20,374 nt of DNA from Mariprofundus sp. (GCA_030951095.1 JAUZQI010000123.1:1-20374); one strand, 5' to 3'. Counted from the stretch's first letter, positions 1 through 8,610 are shown. Notes: generated by a model from the letters alone, not told the origin. Numbers and translations are program-made.

Positions 1-63
1 ATTGCGCTTTATTGCGTGATTTCCTCTTCCGAAAGTAAATTATTCTCAAAGGTGGTAGCAGCC

Positions 64-1731
64 ATGTCATCGGTACAGGGGCGCGTTTACAACGAGCTTG
101 TTAAATTGCTCTATGAGCAATTGCCTGCTGCCCTGCTTGCATCTCTACTTGTTGCACTCATTCTGGTTATTGCCTTGGTCGGTCATGCGTCTGATATTTC
201 TCTCATGGGCTGGAGCGGCGCTATCATTATCATAAGCTTCGCCCGGTTTATTTTATATTCAAGATTCAAGAAGGCTCGGATCAAGAACTCGGATATGCGC
301 CGATGGTATCTTTACTTTCTGGCAGGGTCGACTGCAGCCGGCATCGTCTGGGGAGTTGCAGGCATACTGCTTCTACCTCAGGTTACAATCGAATATCAGA
401 TGCTGACAGCCTTAGTTCTGGGCGGCATCGCCATTGGAGGATTGCAATCACTATCAGCAATGGTGATGGCCTATGCTGCCTTCATCACATCAACCTTATT
501 CCCTCTAAGCGTTTGGCTTGTCCTGCAAAACACAGAGAACCATCTCATTGTAGCAGTCCTGCTGCTGCTTTTTACCTTTACACTTCTGGTCAATAGTCGA
601 AATTTAAACTTAACAATGACCAACTCCTTCCATCTGCGCTTCAAGAACATCGACCTGATAGCTGCCCAGAACAGGGAGGCTTTAGTCAGAGAACAGACTT
701 CCAGACAATTGCTATCCCGTAATGCCATTCTGGAGGTGATGGCAACCCACCCTTCATTGACTAAAATATTGAATAAAATAAATATTATGATTGAGCAGGA
801 AACCCCTGATGCAAAAAGCTCTATTCTACTTCTGGATCAGCAAGGCGAACATCTGCTCAGCGCATCTGCACCAAGCCTGCCAACGGCTTACAATGAAGCA
901 ATCCATGGTGGTGCAATAGGACCCAATGCCGGCTCATGTGGCACCGCCGCCTACCGTAAAAAGCTGATTATTGTTGAAGATATTTCGACTGATCCACTAT
1001 GGGCCGATTATAAGGCCCTGGCCATGGCACATGGTCTGTATGCCTGCTGGTCCATGCCGATCTGCAACATCCAGAAAGAAGTTATCGGAACCTTTGCCTT
1101 ATATTATTCCGAACCGCGAAAACCCAAACAGTCGGAAATCGATAGTCTGAAAGCCGCTGTTTATCTGGCAGCTATTGCGATTGAGCACTGCCATGCTGAA
1201 GAAAAGCTTCGCCAAATGGCACACTATGATCCGCTGACAGGTTTGCCAAATCGGGCCATGTTCATGGACCGACTTAAAATGGGGCTAGCTCAGGCGCGGC
1301 GGCGAAATCATCAGTTTGCAATACTGTTTATTGATCTGGACAGATTTAAATTCATCAACGATACGAGAGGTCATAAGACCGGTGACCGGGCCCTGCAAAA
1401 GGTAGCAGAGCGATTACTAACCTGCGTACGTGAAGTGGATACCGTAGCGCGCCTGGGTGGCGATGAGTTCACGATTCTCCTGACAAATATTCATGACCGC
1501 AAAGATGTGGAATTCATCGCCGACAAGGTGATTCAGCTACTCTCCGAGCCAATCAGGCTGGCCAAACATGAATACTCGATTGGCGCAAGTATCGGTATCA
1601 GCATGTATCCGGAAAATGGTACAGATGCCGACACGTTGCTTGGCAAGGCCGATGACGCCATGTATCAGACCAAGCGAAAAGGCGGCAACAACTACACTTT
1701 CTGCTCGGAAACAGAAAAGGGAAACATCTAA
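64..1731 (+). CDS. Membrane-bound GAF-GGDEF diguanylate cyclase
   Basis: Predicted to make cyclic di-GMP from two GTP at the inner membrane. The first ~180 residues contain about six hydrophobic helices (roughly 21-41, 48-65, 81-105, 112-140, 141-156, 160-177). A linker helix leads to a GAF sensor domain (~225-375) and a C-terminal GGDEF domain (~386-545). The active-site motif GGDEF is intact at residues 465-469. An RxxD sequence (R456, D459) lies exactly five residues upstream, matching the inhibitory c-di-GMP I-site, so product feedback is likely. No EAL domain is present. I chose ATG at 64 because an AAAGGTGG ribosome-binding sequence precedes it at good spacing; the frame is open upstream through a GTG at 16 to the window edge, so a longer start is possible. 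The GAF ligand cannot be told from the sequence. Confidence 0.9.
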   Translation: MSSVQGRVYNELVKLLYEQLPAALLASLLVALILVIALVGHASDISLMGWSGAIIIISFARFILYSRFKKARIKNSDMRRWYLYFLAGSTAAGIVWGVAGILLLPQVTIEYQMLTALVLGGIAIGGLQSLSAMVMAYAAFITSTLFPLSVWLVLQNTENHLIVAVLLLLFTFTLLVNSRNLNLTMTNSFHLRFKNIDLIAAQNREALVREQTSRQLLSRNAILEVMATHPSLTKILNKINIMIEQETPDAKSSILLLDQQGEHLLSASAPSLPTAYNEAIHGGAIGPNAGSCGTAAYRKKLIIVEDISTDPLWADYKALAMAHGLYACWSMPICNIQKEVIGTFALYYSEPRKPKQSEIDSLKAAVYLAAIAIEHCHAEEKLRQMAHYDPLTGLPNRAMFMDRLKMGLAQARRRNHQFAILFIDLDRFKFINDTRGHKTGDRALQKVAERLLTCVREVDTVARLGGDEFTILLTNIHDRKDVEFIADKVIQLLSEPIRLAKHEYSIGASIGISMYPENGTDADTLLGKADDAMYQTKRKGGNNYTFCSETEKGNI

Positions 1732-1847
1732 CTCGACAAGGGAAACACCATATTCCCGACTACTATTGCCTCCTGTGGCATAATCATGCCGGACATATCA
1801 AATAATCGGTGACACATCGATGAATACCAGAGTGAGGGTGAATAAAT

Positions 1848-2570
1848 ATGGGTAGAGCATATCAGAACCGCAAGGTTTCCATGGCAAAAACAGCCGGGGC
1901 CAAAACCAAGGTCTATTCCAGATATGGCAGAGAGATTTATGTCTGCGCCAAAAGCAGTGGTATCGACCCCAATGGCAACCTGGCCCTGCGTCGTCTGATT
2001 GATAATGCCAGAAAAGAACAGGTACCCGCCCATGTGATTGATCGTGCCATCGAAAAAGCCAAAGGCGGCGGCGGTGAAGATTACTCAGCTGCGCGCTATG
2101 AGGGCTTTGGCCCCGGCGGCTGCATGATTATTGTGGATTGTCTGACCGACAACAACAACCGCACTTACAACGATGTGCGCCAGTGTTTTGCCAAAAATGG
2201 CGGCAAGATTGGCGGCCCCTGATCGGTAGCTCATATGTTCGATCATCAGGCTGTATTTGTATTTCCCGGGGACGACGAAGATGACGTACTGGAAGCGCTG
2301 ATGATGGCTGATATTGACGTCAGCGATATCGAATGTGAAGAGGGTATGATCACTGTCCTCACCCCCAACACAGCGTTTTTTAAATCCAAAACGGCGCTAA
2401 CGGAAGCCATGCCAGGGATCGAATTTGAAATCGAGGACATCTCTTATGAACCACAAACGCTGGCCAGCCTGAGCGGTGAGGATGCTATTGTATTTGATCA
2501 GTTACTGGCTGCCCTGAATGATTGTGACGATGTACAAAAAGTGTATCACAATGCGGAAATAGCAGAATAA
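1848..2570 (+). pseudogene. YebC/PmpR family protein (YeeN-like), interrupted by an in-frame TGA
   Basis: The reading frame matches the YebC/PmpR family along its whole length and is closest to the YeeN branch: it starts MGR, has the RYEGFGP core and ends DDVQKVYHN. Family members are described as DNA-binding regulators and, more recently, as ribosome-associated translation factors. A TGA at 2220-2222 lies in frame between KIGGP and SVAHMF, where relatives carry glycine. It splits the gene into a 124-residue N-terminal part and a C-terminal part whose first ATG (2235) lacks a clear ribosome-binding site. Apart from the TGA, no frameshift or further stop is seen, and the downstream half keeps the family sequence. 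This is a single G-to-T change from GGA, so it is a recent mutation, a sequencing error or possible readthrough. The start at 1848 is preceded by a GAGGGTG sequence. Confidence 0.85.
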
Positions 2571-2593
2571 GCCGCCGGTTTTTGCCAAAATAC

Positions 2594-3001
2594 CTATTTT
2601 TCCAGCCTTAACCACCAGTCGAATTCAGCAGTTGCGATAACGTGCCCCTTGCAGTACACCTTGACCGGCACGGTGAGAACAGCCCTGTTGCGCCGTTGCA
2701 GTGTTGTAATACAAGCCTGCAACGATGCGCTGCTAACTTCTGCGCAGGCCTGACAATCATCTGATGCCGGCCGTTTGTATTGTATCGTTGCCCGTTTTGC
2801 CAGCACCAGCGACTCAGGAAACAACGGCAACAAATTTAAAATCAGGAAATGGCCGCTGGCCCCCTCGGCCAAGCCATGGATGACTGAAGCATGCAGACTG
2901 CCGACATGGTTGAGCAGGTGATCCTGTTGTTTCAGACAAACTGAATCCCCATCGATCTGCAAGCCGATGGTCCGATTAAATGGCAAATCCGAAATTTTCA
3001 T
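2594..3001 (-). CDS. Hotdog-fold thioesterase-like protein (DUF4442/YiiD C-terminal type)
   Basis: A 135-residue soluble protein resembling the hotdog-fold thioesterase superfamily, probably the DUF4442/YiiD C-terminal group. The supporting stretch is NHVGSLHASVIHGLAEGASG (about residues 31-50), which resembles the helix and active-site region of PaaI-like acyl-CoA thioesterases. The C-terminal half is beta-rich and ends in a conserved-looking aromatic strand. Its ATG overlaps the stop codon of pepN by one base (TGATG), so it is the last gene of that transcription unit and probably translationally coupled. It converges on the yebC-like gene, with 23 bases between the two stop codons and no obvious terminator. 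The substrate is unknown. The fold assignment is moderately secure; enzymatic activity is inferred from family membership only. Confidence 0.65.
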   Translation of the reverse strand: MKISDLPFNRTIGLQIDGDSVCLKQQDHLLNHVGSLHASVIHGLAEGASGHFLILNLLPLFPESLVLAKRATIQYKRPASDDCQACAEVSSASLQACITTLQRRNRAVLTVPVKVYCKGHVIATAEFDWWLRLEK

Positions 3002-5646
3002 CAGTTCAAACTTTTGCTGACAATTTCATAAACATCTCCCGACAAACCCTCGTGATCGGCAATGCGCTGTAATGCGACTCGGTTCAGGCCGCTACGCGCT
3101 GGTTCCAGACGTTTCCAGTTCATCAACGCCCGTACCATACGCGATGCAATCTGCGGATTGATACGATCCAGCGCCAACACCTGATCTGCAACAAATGCAT
3201 AACCGCTGCCATCGTCAGCATGAAAAACCGCCGGATTCCGCATAGCGAAGGTGCCTATCAATGCCCGCACCTTGTTCGGATTACGCAAATCAAACCGCGC
3301 ATGCAGCAAGAGCGATTTGACACGTTCCAGCGTCCCCGGCAACGATGAAGCGGCTTGTACGGCAAACCATTTATCCATCACATTGGGTTCATAGCTCCAC
3401 TGCGCTTCAAAGGCAGTCAGTGCCAGTTCCCGCTCGGAACAATCACAATCAGCCAGAGCCGACAGCGCAGCATACTGATCAGTCATATTTACCGCTGTAA
3501 TAAACTGTCGATAAACCAGTTTGATGGCGGTTTCATCCTGCAACACCGCCAAATATCCCATACAGACGTTTTTAAGCTTGCGTTGCTGCATGGCGTCATC
3601 ATCCAGACCTTTCGCCGCTGACAGACGCTGGTAGAAACCTTCAAAGTCACTGCGCAGACTGCCCGCAATGGTGCGGCGAAGAGACTCACGCGCCGCATGA
3701 ATGTGTCCGGGATCGGACGGAGTGCTGGCTTCGGCGATATCTGCTTCCGATGGCAATATCAGTGCTTCTGCCTTCAGTGCGGCATCAAGGTTCACATCTC
3801 GCAACAAATCACCGAATGCGGCAGCCAACCCGGCATCCAAATCATCACCGAACAATATGCCAAGTATGGCCTGCATAAACAGCCGCTGCGCTGCGGCCCA
3901 TCGGTTGAATGGATCGGAATCGTGCCGCATCAAAAATGCATTATCCGCTGCACTGTAAGGGTAATCCAGTTCGACCGGGGCAGAAAAACCGCGCAGCAAT
4001 GACGGCAACGGTTTTTCAGCCACATCCACAAAAACAAACGATTGCTCTGTTTCGTTAACTATCAGGGTTCGGCCTGTTTTCCGGGCTGTCCCCTTGCTGT
4101 CCGATTCACCTTCCAACCACAATGACTGTTCTGACCCATCCGGCAATAACAATGCAATGGCAAATGGAATTGGAAACGGTTGTTTGTCGTCTATTTCAGA
4201 CGTGGTCGGGCAGGATTGCAAACAAGTAAGTGTGCATGTTTTTGCCTGCCCATCATAATCCATGCGTACAGCAAGCCTTGGCGTGCCAGCCTGATCATAC
4301 CAGCGTTGCATCTGAGACAGATCAAATTCATTGGCATCGGCCATGGCGGCAAGAAAATCCTCTGTCGTAACAGCCTGCCCGTCATGCCGCTCAAAATAAA
4401 GATCCATGCCTCGGCGGAAACCATCCACGCCAAGCAGTGTTTGGTACATCCGCACCACTTCAGCGCCCTTCTCATAGACAGTGACCGTATAGAAATTATT
4501 GATCTCCATATATGAAGCCGGACGACTCGGATGCCCCATCGGCCCTGCATCTTCGGCAAACTGGTGGGTACGCAACAACCGCACATCTTCGATGCGTTTT
4601 ACCGCCCGTGAATGGCTATCGGCAGTGAATTCCTGATCGCGGAATACAGTCAACCCCTCTTTCAAACTAAGCTGAAACCAGTCTCGGCAGGTTACCCGAT
4701 CACCCGTCCAGTTATGAAAATATTCATGTCCGATCACTGCTTCAATGCTGATATAATCATCATCCGTAGCCGTTTCGGGGCTGGCGAATACCAATCGGGA
4801 ATTGAAGATGTTTAAACCCTTGTTCTCCATCGCTCCCATATTGAAATCATCAACCGCCACGATCATAAACAGATCAAGATCGTATTCGCGACCAAAACGC
4901 TGTTCATCCCAGCGCATAGCGCGTCTTAGTGAGGCCATGGCATGATCGCATTGATGGATATGGTGGGCTTCGGTGAAAATACGTAGCGTCACCTCGCGAT
5001 CAGACATGGTAGTGAATTGATCTTCTACACAGGATAAGTTTCCGGCCACCAGAGCAAACAGATAACAGGGCTTGGCGAACGGATCATGCCACTCGGCCCA
5101 GTGTTTACCATTCGGCAAATCCCCCTGCCCGACCGGATTACCATTCGATAATAACACCGGGTTTGTCTGCTTGTCCGCCACAATCCTCACTGAAAACGGT
5201 GCCATCACATCCGGGCGATCCTGATAGAAGGTGATGCGGCGAAAGCCCTGTGCCTCGCACTGGGTGCAATACATACCGCCAGAACGATATAATCCTTCCA
5301 GTGCCGTATTGGCTTCGGGATCGATGCGGGTGCTAATCTCCAGTTCAAAGGAATCAGGCACATCACGAACACACAAACCGCTGTCATGCAGTACATATGC
5401 GTCCTGAGGCAGTTCACAACCATCCAGCCGGACAGATATCAGTTCCAGATCGTGACCTGCCAGTTCCAAATCGGGCCCATTTCGTTCCAACAGCCCATCT
5501 GAAACCACTGACGGGTTGCGCCGGTAATGCACGATTGAGATCACTTCAGTGGATGTTGGCTTCAAGGTAAATGTGAGCGATACCTGATCCACCAGAAAAT
5601 TCGGGGCAAGATAATCCTTCAGATATACAGTCTGTGGCTGAGTCAT
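3001..5646 (-). CDS. pepN: Aminopeptidase N (M1 family zinc metallopeptidase)
   Basis: A cytoplasmic broad-specificity aminopeptidase removing N-terminal residues from peptides in the last steps of protein turnover. The 881-residue length fits bacterial PepN. The substrate-anchoring GAMEN motif is at residues 271-275. The zinc-binding motif HEYFH is at 307-311, and the third zinc ligand is E330, giving the expected HExxH-x18-E spacing. A YTVTVYEKGAEV stretch carries the transition-state tyrosine region typical of gammaproteobacterial PepN. There is no signal peptide. The ATG at 5646 has an AGGA ribosome-binding site seven bases upstream. The gene lies 28 bases downstream of fmt and its stop overlaps the start of the thioesterase-like gene by one base, so it is part of the fmt transcription unit. 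Confidence 0.97.
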   Translation of the reverse strand: MTQPQTVYLKDYLAPNFLVDQVSLTFTLKPTSTEVISIVHYRRNPSVVSDGLLERNGPDLELAGHDLELISVRLDGCELPQDAYVLHDSGLCVRDVPDSFELEISTRIDPEANTALEGLYRSGGMYCTQCEAQGFRRITFYQDRPDVMAPFSVRIVADKQTNPVLLSNGNPVGQGDLPNGKHWAEWHDPFAKPCYLFALVAGNLSCVEDQFTTMSDREVTLRIFTEAHHIHQCDHAMASLRRAMRWDEQRFGREYDLDLFMIVAVDDFNMGAMENKGLNIFNSRLVFASPETATDDDYISIEAVIGHEYFHNWTGDRVTCRDWFQLSLKEGLTVFRDQEFTADSHSRAVKRIEDVRLLRTHQFAEDAGPMGHPSRPASYMEINNFYTVTVYEKGAEVVRMYQTLLGVDGFRRGMDLYFERHDGQAVTTEDFLAAMADANEFDLSQMQRWYDQAGTPRLAVRMDYDGQAKTCTLTCLQSCPTTSEIDDKQPFPIPFAIALLLPDGSEQSLWLEGESDSKGTARKTGRTLIVNETEQSFVFVDVAEKPLPSLLRGFSAPVELDYPYSAADNAFLMRHDSDPFNRWAAAQRLFMQAILGILFGDDLDAGLAAAFGDLLRDVNLDAALKAEALILPSEADIAEASTPSDPGHIHAARESLRRTIAGSLRSDFEGFYQRLSAAKGLDDDAMQQRKLKNVCMGYLAVLQDETAIKLVYRQFITAVNMTDQYAALSALADCDCSERELALTAFEAQWSYEPNVMDKWFAVQAASSLPGTLERVKSLLLHARFDLRNPNKVRALIGTFAMRNPAVFHADDGSGYAFVADQVLALDRINPQIASRMVRALMNWKRLEPARSGLNRVALQRIADHEGLSGDVYEIVSKSLN

Positions 5647-5674
5647 GGCAGTTCCTGTTTAATGAATATGGTAA

Positions 5675-6610
5675 TTAATTGTTGAGTGAATCGCCGATGC
5701 CCAGTTTCGCACCGCGTAAAAAATCGCTGGCAGCCATAGGCTTTTTCCCCTCAGGTTGCAGTTCGATAACACGATAGACCGAACTTTCAGCGCAAACAAT
5801 ATCCAGATACTGATTGACACCAGCCACTGAACCTGCCGGACTGTTAGATATAGCGGACAAGGGTTCGCCGCTAATCAGCTTCAGCCATTTGCCATGGCAT
5901 CGGGTGCGCACACCCGGACGTGGTGAAAAACAACGCACCAGACGATCAGTTTCAGCAGCATTTTTACTCCAGTCGATTATGCGCTCTTCATTGGTGATTT
6001 TATGTGCATATGTCACACCGTCTTCGGCTTGCGGTTCTGGCATGAGCCCCATCGCAATTTTCGGCAGTGTTTCGACCAACAGTTCAGCGCCCATGGGAGC
6101 CAGTGCAGACCAGAGTTCTGTGCCGGTCGTCGTTGTGGTAATCGGCAAGACCCGGCGAGCATAAATACCGCCTGTATCCAGCCCCTCCTCCATCTGCATG
6201 ATACAAACACCGGTTTCCGCATCACCCGCCAGCAAACTGCGCTCAATCGGTGCCGCCCCACGCCAGCGCGGCAATAGCGAGGCATGCACATTGACCGGAG
6301 ATACGCTTACGGCATCCAGCCATGTTTTGGGCAGAATCATTCCAAAAGCAACCACAACCAGAAAGTCTGCCCGTCTGGATTTCAGCCAGGCCAGCGCCTC
6401 GGAATTATCACGCAATTTTTCGGGTGTAATCACATCAATGCCGGCATCAAGAGCAGCCTGTTTGACCGCTGAAGGGCTCAACTTCATACCACGACCAGAT
6501 TTACGATCCGGTTGTGATACCACACCGACCACATCCATGCCATCGGCTTCAATCAGCGCAGTCAGGCAAGGAACAGAAAAACCGGGGGTGCCGGCAAACA
6601 CTACACGCAT
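5675..6610 (-). CDS. fmt: Methionyl-tRNA formyltransferase
   Basis: Transfers a formyl group from 10-formyltetrahydrofolate to methionyl-initiator tRNA, producing the fMet-tRNA used to start translation. The 311-residue protein has the N-terminal Rossmann-type formyltransferase domain with the catalytic triad N107, H109 and D145 (in NVHASLLPRWRGAAP and MEEGLDTGG). The C-terminal tRNA-binding domain carries the SPRPGV stretch near residue 230. The start at 6610 has a GGAG ribosome-binding site seven bases upstream. In many bacteria fmt directly follows def. Here def is upstream on the same strand, but a 232-base repeat-containing spacer separates them, so fmt may have its own promoter. Confidence 0.97.
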   Translation of the reverse strand: MRVVFAGTPGFSVPCLTALIEADGMDVVGVVSQPDRKSGRGMKLSPSAVKQAALDAGIDVITPEKLRDNSEALAWLKSRRADFLVVVAFGMILPKTWLDAVSVSPVNVHASLLPRWRGAAPIERSLLAGDAETGVCIMQMEEGLDTGGIYARRVLPITTTTTGTELWSALAPMGAELLVETLPKIAMGLMPEPQAEDGVTYAHKITNEERIIDWSKNAAETDRLVRCFSPRPGVRTRCHGKWLKLISGEPLSAISNSPAGSVAGVNQYLDIVCAESSVYRVIELQPEGKKPMAASDFLRGAKLGIGDSLNN

Positions 6611-6654
6611 ATTTTCTCCATTTTTTCATTCGGCATATCTCAATATCTGCCACT

Positions 6655-6840
6655 TTAACACGCATGGACTTTTTCCAACCCGTGATATGAAACAGTATCA
6701 CAGGATGAAAGCAGTCATGCAGGCGCGTTATTTGTTTCATGTTAACGCGTGGATTTTACCCCGTGATATATATGTTATTTCAAGGATGAAAATCTATGCT
6801 CTATGCAGGTACGTAGTTTATTTCATGTTAAGAAGTGCGT
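6655..6840. repeat. Degenerate ~85-bp direct repeat between def and fmt
   Basis: Two imperfect copies share blocks in the same order: CGTGATAT (6681 and 6762), AGGATGAAA (6702 and 6783), ATGCAGG (6717 and 6803) and TTTCATGTTAA (6735 and 6821). The offset is 81 for the first two blocks and 86 for the last two. A TTAAC-cgcg-TGGA-TTT-CCCCGTGATAT edge at 6655 and 6742 extends the similarity. Within copy 1, GTGATA (6682-6687) and TATCAC (6696-6701) can form a small hairpin, and ATGAAA pairs with TTTCAT in both copies. No open frame is shared by the copies. The repeat fills most of the 232-base def-fmt spacer. Its function is unknown. Confidence 0.75.
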
Positions 6841-6842
6841 GA

Positions 6843-7385
6843 TTAACCCTTGAACAGTTTCTTCATCTTTTTGGTAATCATATTGCGTTTGAGCGGCGAC
6901 AGATAATCGATAAATAATTTACCGAGCAGGTGATCAAATTCATGCTGTAATGCTACTGCCAGGAAATCAGTAAAATCCTTTTCATGCTGCCCGCCATCCA
7001 TATCAAACCAACGTAAACGTACGGCCGCCGGGCGAGTGACATCAGCATAGGTTTCCGGCACAGATAAACATCCCTCTTCCCAAGTCGCGGATTCATCGCT
7101 TTTCCATAAAAATTCAGGGTTGAGCCATACCTTTAAATCGCGATCCGCGCCCGATTTATCCGGATCGTGACGCACTTCATCGCTGCGCCACAAGGTGTCA
7201 GTGACAGCAATTTGCAAGGAAACGTCGATTTGCGGCGCTGCCAATCCCACTCCGGGTGCATCGTACATGGTTTCAGCCATATCCTTGATGATTTGCTTTA
7301 CGTCATCGGAAAGTGGAAAAACAACCGGCTTCGCCACTTCACGCAGCCGATCATCCGGATGAATCAGGATTTCACGAATAGCCAT
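6843..7385 (-). CDS. def: Peptide deformylase
   Basis: A metallohydrolase that removes the N-terminal formyl group from nascent proteins, the step after Fmt-dependent initiation. The three family motifs are complete: GVGLAAPQ (residues 45-52), EGCLS (104-108, metal ligand C106) and QHEFDH (147-152, metal ligands H148 and H152 with catalytic E149). Between motifs 1 and 2 there is a charged loop (around residues 65-84), somewhat longer than in the E. coli enzyme. The C-terminus is lysine-rich. The gene starts three bases after the tautomerase stop and has no strong ribosome-binding site, which suggests coupled translation as part of the rnf-to-def series. Confidence 0.97.
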   Translation of the reverse strand: MAIREILIHPDDRLREVAKPVVFPLSDDVKQIIKDMAETMYDAPGVGLAAPQIDVSLQIAVTDTLWRSDEVRHDPDKSGADRDLKVWLNPEFLWKSDESATWEEGCLSVPETYADVTRPAAVRLRWFDMDGGQHEKDFTDFLAVALQHEFDHLLGKLFIDYLSPLKRNMITKKMKKLFKG

Positions 7386-7388
7386 GGT

Positions 7389-7727
7389 TTAAAATGTGCC
7401 GCCATTCCAGCCAAACATGGCGCGTTCGGGCGCGGCGAATTCGATATATACGCGGCCTGCATCAATGCCAAGTTCATCGTTTAGTAGCGCACACAATGTG
7501 GCTGAAATATCCGCAGTTTGACTGCTTTGCAATCCCAGACTTTTTAATTCCACAAAGGCCAGCGGCACATCGCTACCAGCAAAGAGCATGGGCTTCTGGT
7601 CGGATAATTCAACCATGACATAGGATTCCGGCTTGCCCAGCGCTGCAGTTATTGTGGACGAGCAACGGCGCAAGAAGGCGGCCTGATCGGCAACACTGAC
7701 ATTGGTATGAATGATCAACGATGGCAT
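7389..7727 (-). CDS. MIF-like tautomerase (phenylpyruvate tautomerase related)
   Basis: A 112-residue member of the macrophage migration inhibitory factor family, a trimeric tautomerase fold. The match runs end to end: it begins MP, so the catalytic N-terminal proline would be exposed after methionine removal. It has NTNV-like residues at 8-10, GKPESYVMV at 31-39 with the active-site lysine K32, RVYIEF near 91-96 and a C-terminal GWNGGTF like the GWNNSTF of animal MIF. Catalysis of phenylpyruvate or a similar enol/keto substrate is known for the family but not shown for this protein. Its ATG overlaps the stop of the upstream 73-residue gene (TGATG), and def follows after three bases, so it sits inside the operon. 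Its role beside Rnf and Def is not evident. Confidence 0.85.
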   Translation of the reverse strand: MPSLIIHTNVSVADQAAFLRRCSSTITAALGKPESYVMVELSDQKPMLFAGSDVPLAFVELKSLGLQSSQTADISATLCALLNDELGIDAGRVYIEFAAPERAMFGWNGGTF

Positions 7728-7948
7728 CAGTGTTTTTTCTCGCTTGAGTCTGTTTGCCGTTCTACTTTCTGTGCTTTGGAGGACTGTTCCTCAGCCGCTT
7801 GTTGCTGTGCAAGCCATTCCAGATTGCGTTTGGCCTGCGCTTCGCGCTCCAGATTCTTGCCGATACGCATGCGTTTGGTCGCGACATAAGCGAACCACCA
7901 CAGCGGCAATCCCAGCCCGATGGCAACTGCCCAGAAATAAACATCCAT
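7727..7948 (-). CDS. Small single-span membrane protein of unknown function, downstream of rnfE
   Basis: I do not recognise this 73-residue protein. It has one N-terminal hydrophobic helix (about residues 4-23, including a tryptophan pair), a basic patch KRMRIGKNL at 25-33, and then a highly charged Gln/Glu/Lys-rich tail likely to be helical or coiled (about 34-60). That architecture suggests a membrane-anchored protein with a cytoplasmic tail. It is supported as a real gene by a strong GGAGG ribosome-binding site eight bases before its ATG, by one-base overlap with the rnfE stop (TAATG) and by one-base overlap of its own stop with the tautomerase start. Position suggests an accessory to the Rnf complex, but that is inference. 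Confidence 0.75.
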   Translation of the reverse strand: MDVYFWAVAIGLGLPLWWFAYVATKRMRIGKNLEREAQAKRNLEWLAQQQAAEEQSSKAQKVERQTDSSEKKH

Positions 7949-8610
7949 TATTGTGCCTCCACGGTTGCAGGTGCGGCTTCAGCTGTGCTTTGTGCCAGAA
8001 CGCGGGCTTCAGCCCGACGGGCAAAACTGCGATTAATCAGATTGATGGCGGCCAGAATAAAACCCAGCGCAATAAATGCACCCGGCGGAAGAATAAACAT
8101 CAGCACATCCGGGTATGACTCGCCGAACACATTAAAGCCAAACAACTCGCCCTGTCCGAACAGTTCGCGCACGCCGCCCAGTAGCACCAGTGCAAAGGTG
8201 AATCCAAGCCCGACTGCCAGCGCATCCATCAGCGCATCGGAAACGCTGTTCTTGCTGGCAAAGGCTTCGGCGCGACCGAGAATGGCGCAGTTCACCACAA
8301 TCAGGGGAATAAACAGCCCGAGAATCAGATACATCTCATGCATCCATGCATTCATGGCCATGCCGACGACAGTGACAAAGGCGGCGATAATGGTGATGTA
8401 GGCCGGAATGCGCACGTTTTTAGGAATCAAGCCGCGCACCATCGAGACGACCAGATTGGAACCGGCCAAGACCAGCAGGGTGGCCGCGCCCATCCAGAAA
8501 CCGTTTTCAGCCGATGTGGTGACGCCGAGCAACGGGCACATGCCGAGCAGCTGGGCGAAAATGGTGTTATTATGCCAAAAGCCGTCGGCAAAAATTTCTG
8601 ATTTATTCAT
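7948..8610 (-). CDS. rnfE: Rnf electron transport complex subunit E
   Basis: An integral membrane subunit of the Rnf ferredoxin:NAD oxidoreductase (also called RsxE in E. coli), related to NqrD. The 220-residue protein has about six transmembrane helices and the signature [14 protein letters not shown]. Cysteines C25 and C108 (in VNCAILG) match positions that, together with the equivalent pair in RnfA, hold an iron-sulfur centre in the membrane core. The C-terminal tail is Ala/Glu-rich. Its start overlaps the 3' end of rnfG by eight bases, and a strong AGGAGG site lies inside rnfG. The Rnf rather than Nqr assignment follows from the B and C subunits in the same operon. Confidence 0.95.
   Translation of the reverse strand: MNKSEIFADGFWHNNTIFAQLLGMCPLLGVTTSAENGFWMGAATLLVLAGSNLVVSMVRGLIPKNVRIPAYITIIAAFVTVVGMAMNAWMHEMYLILGLFIPLIVVNCAILGRAEAFASKNSVSDALMDALAVGLGFTFALVLLGGVRELFGQGELFGFNVFGESYPDVLMFILPPGAFIALGFILAAINLINRSFARRAEARVLAQSTAEAAPATVEAQ

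Noticed and set aside
1717..1747. AAGGGAAACA direct repeat at the end of the cyclase gene
   Set aside because: Two 10-base copies 21 bases apart, one within the coding sequence; too short to interpret.
1768..1800. Terminator or promoter between the cyclase and yebC-like genes
   Set aside because: Only a 5-bp GGCAT/ATGCC inverted repeat without a T-run, and no paired -35/-10 hexamers at good spacing.
2220..2222. TGA in the yebC-like gene as selenocysteine or as a genome-wide glycine codon
   Set aside because: Relatives have glycine, not cysteine, at the site. No selenocysteine insertion hairpin stands out. Several genes in the window end normally in TGA.
6655..6840. CRISPR array in the def-fmt spacer
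   Set aside because: There are only two diverged copies with no regular short repeat and unique spacers, and no cas genes in the window.
6198..6842. Long + strand frame of 214 codons across fmt and the def-fmt spacer
   Set aside because: It is antisense to fmt, has the composition expected of a shadow frame, and continues into non-coding repeat sequence.
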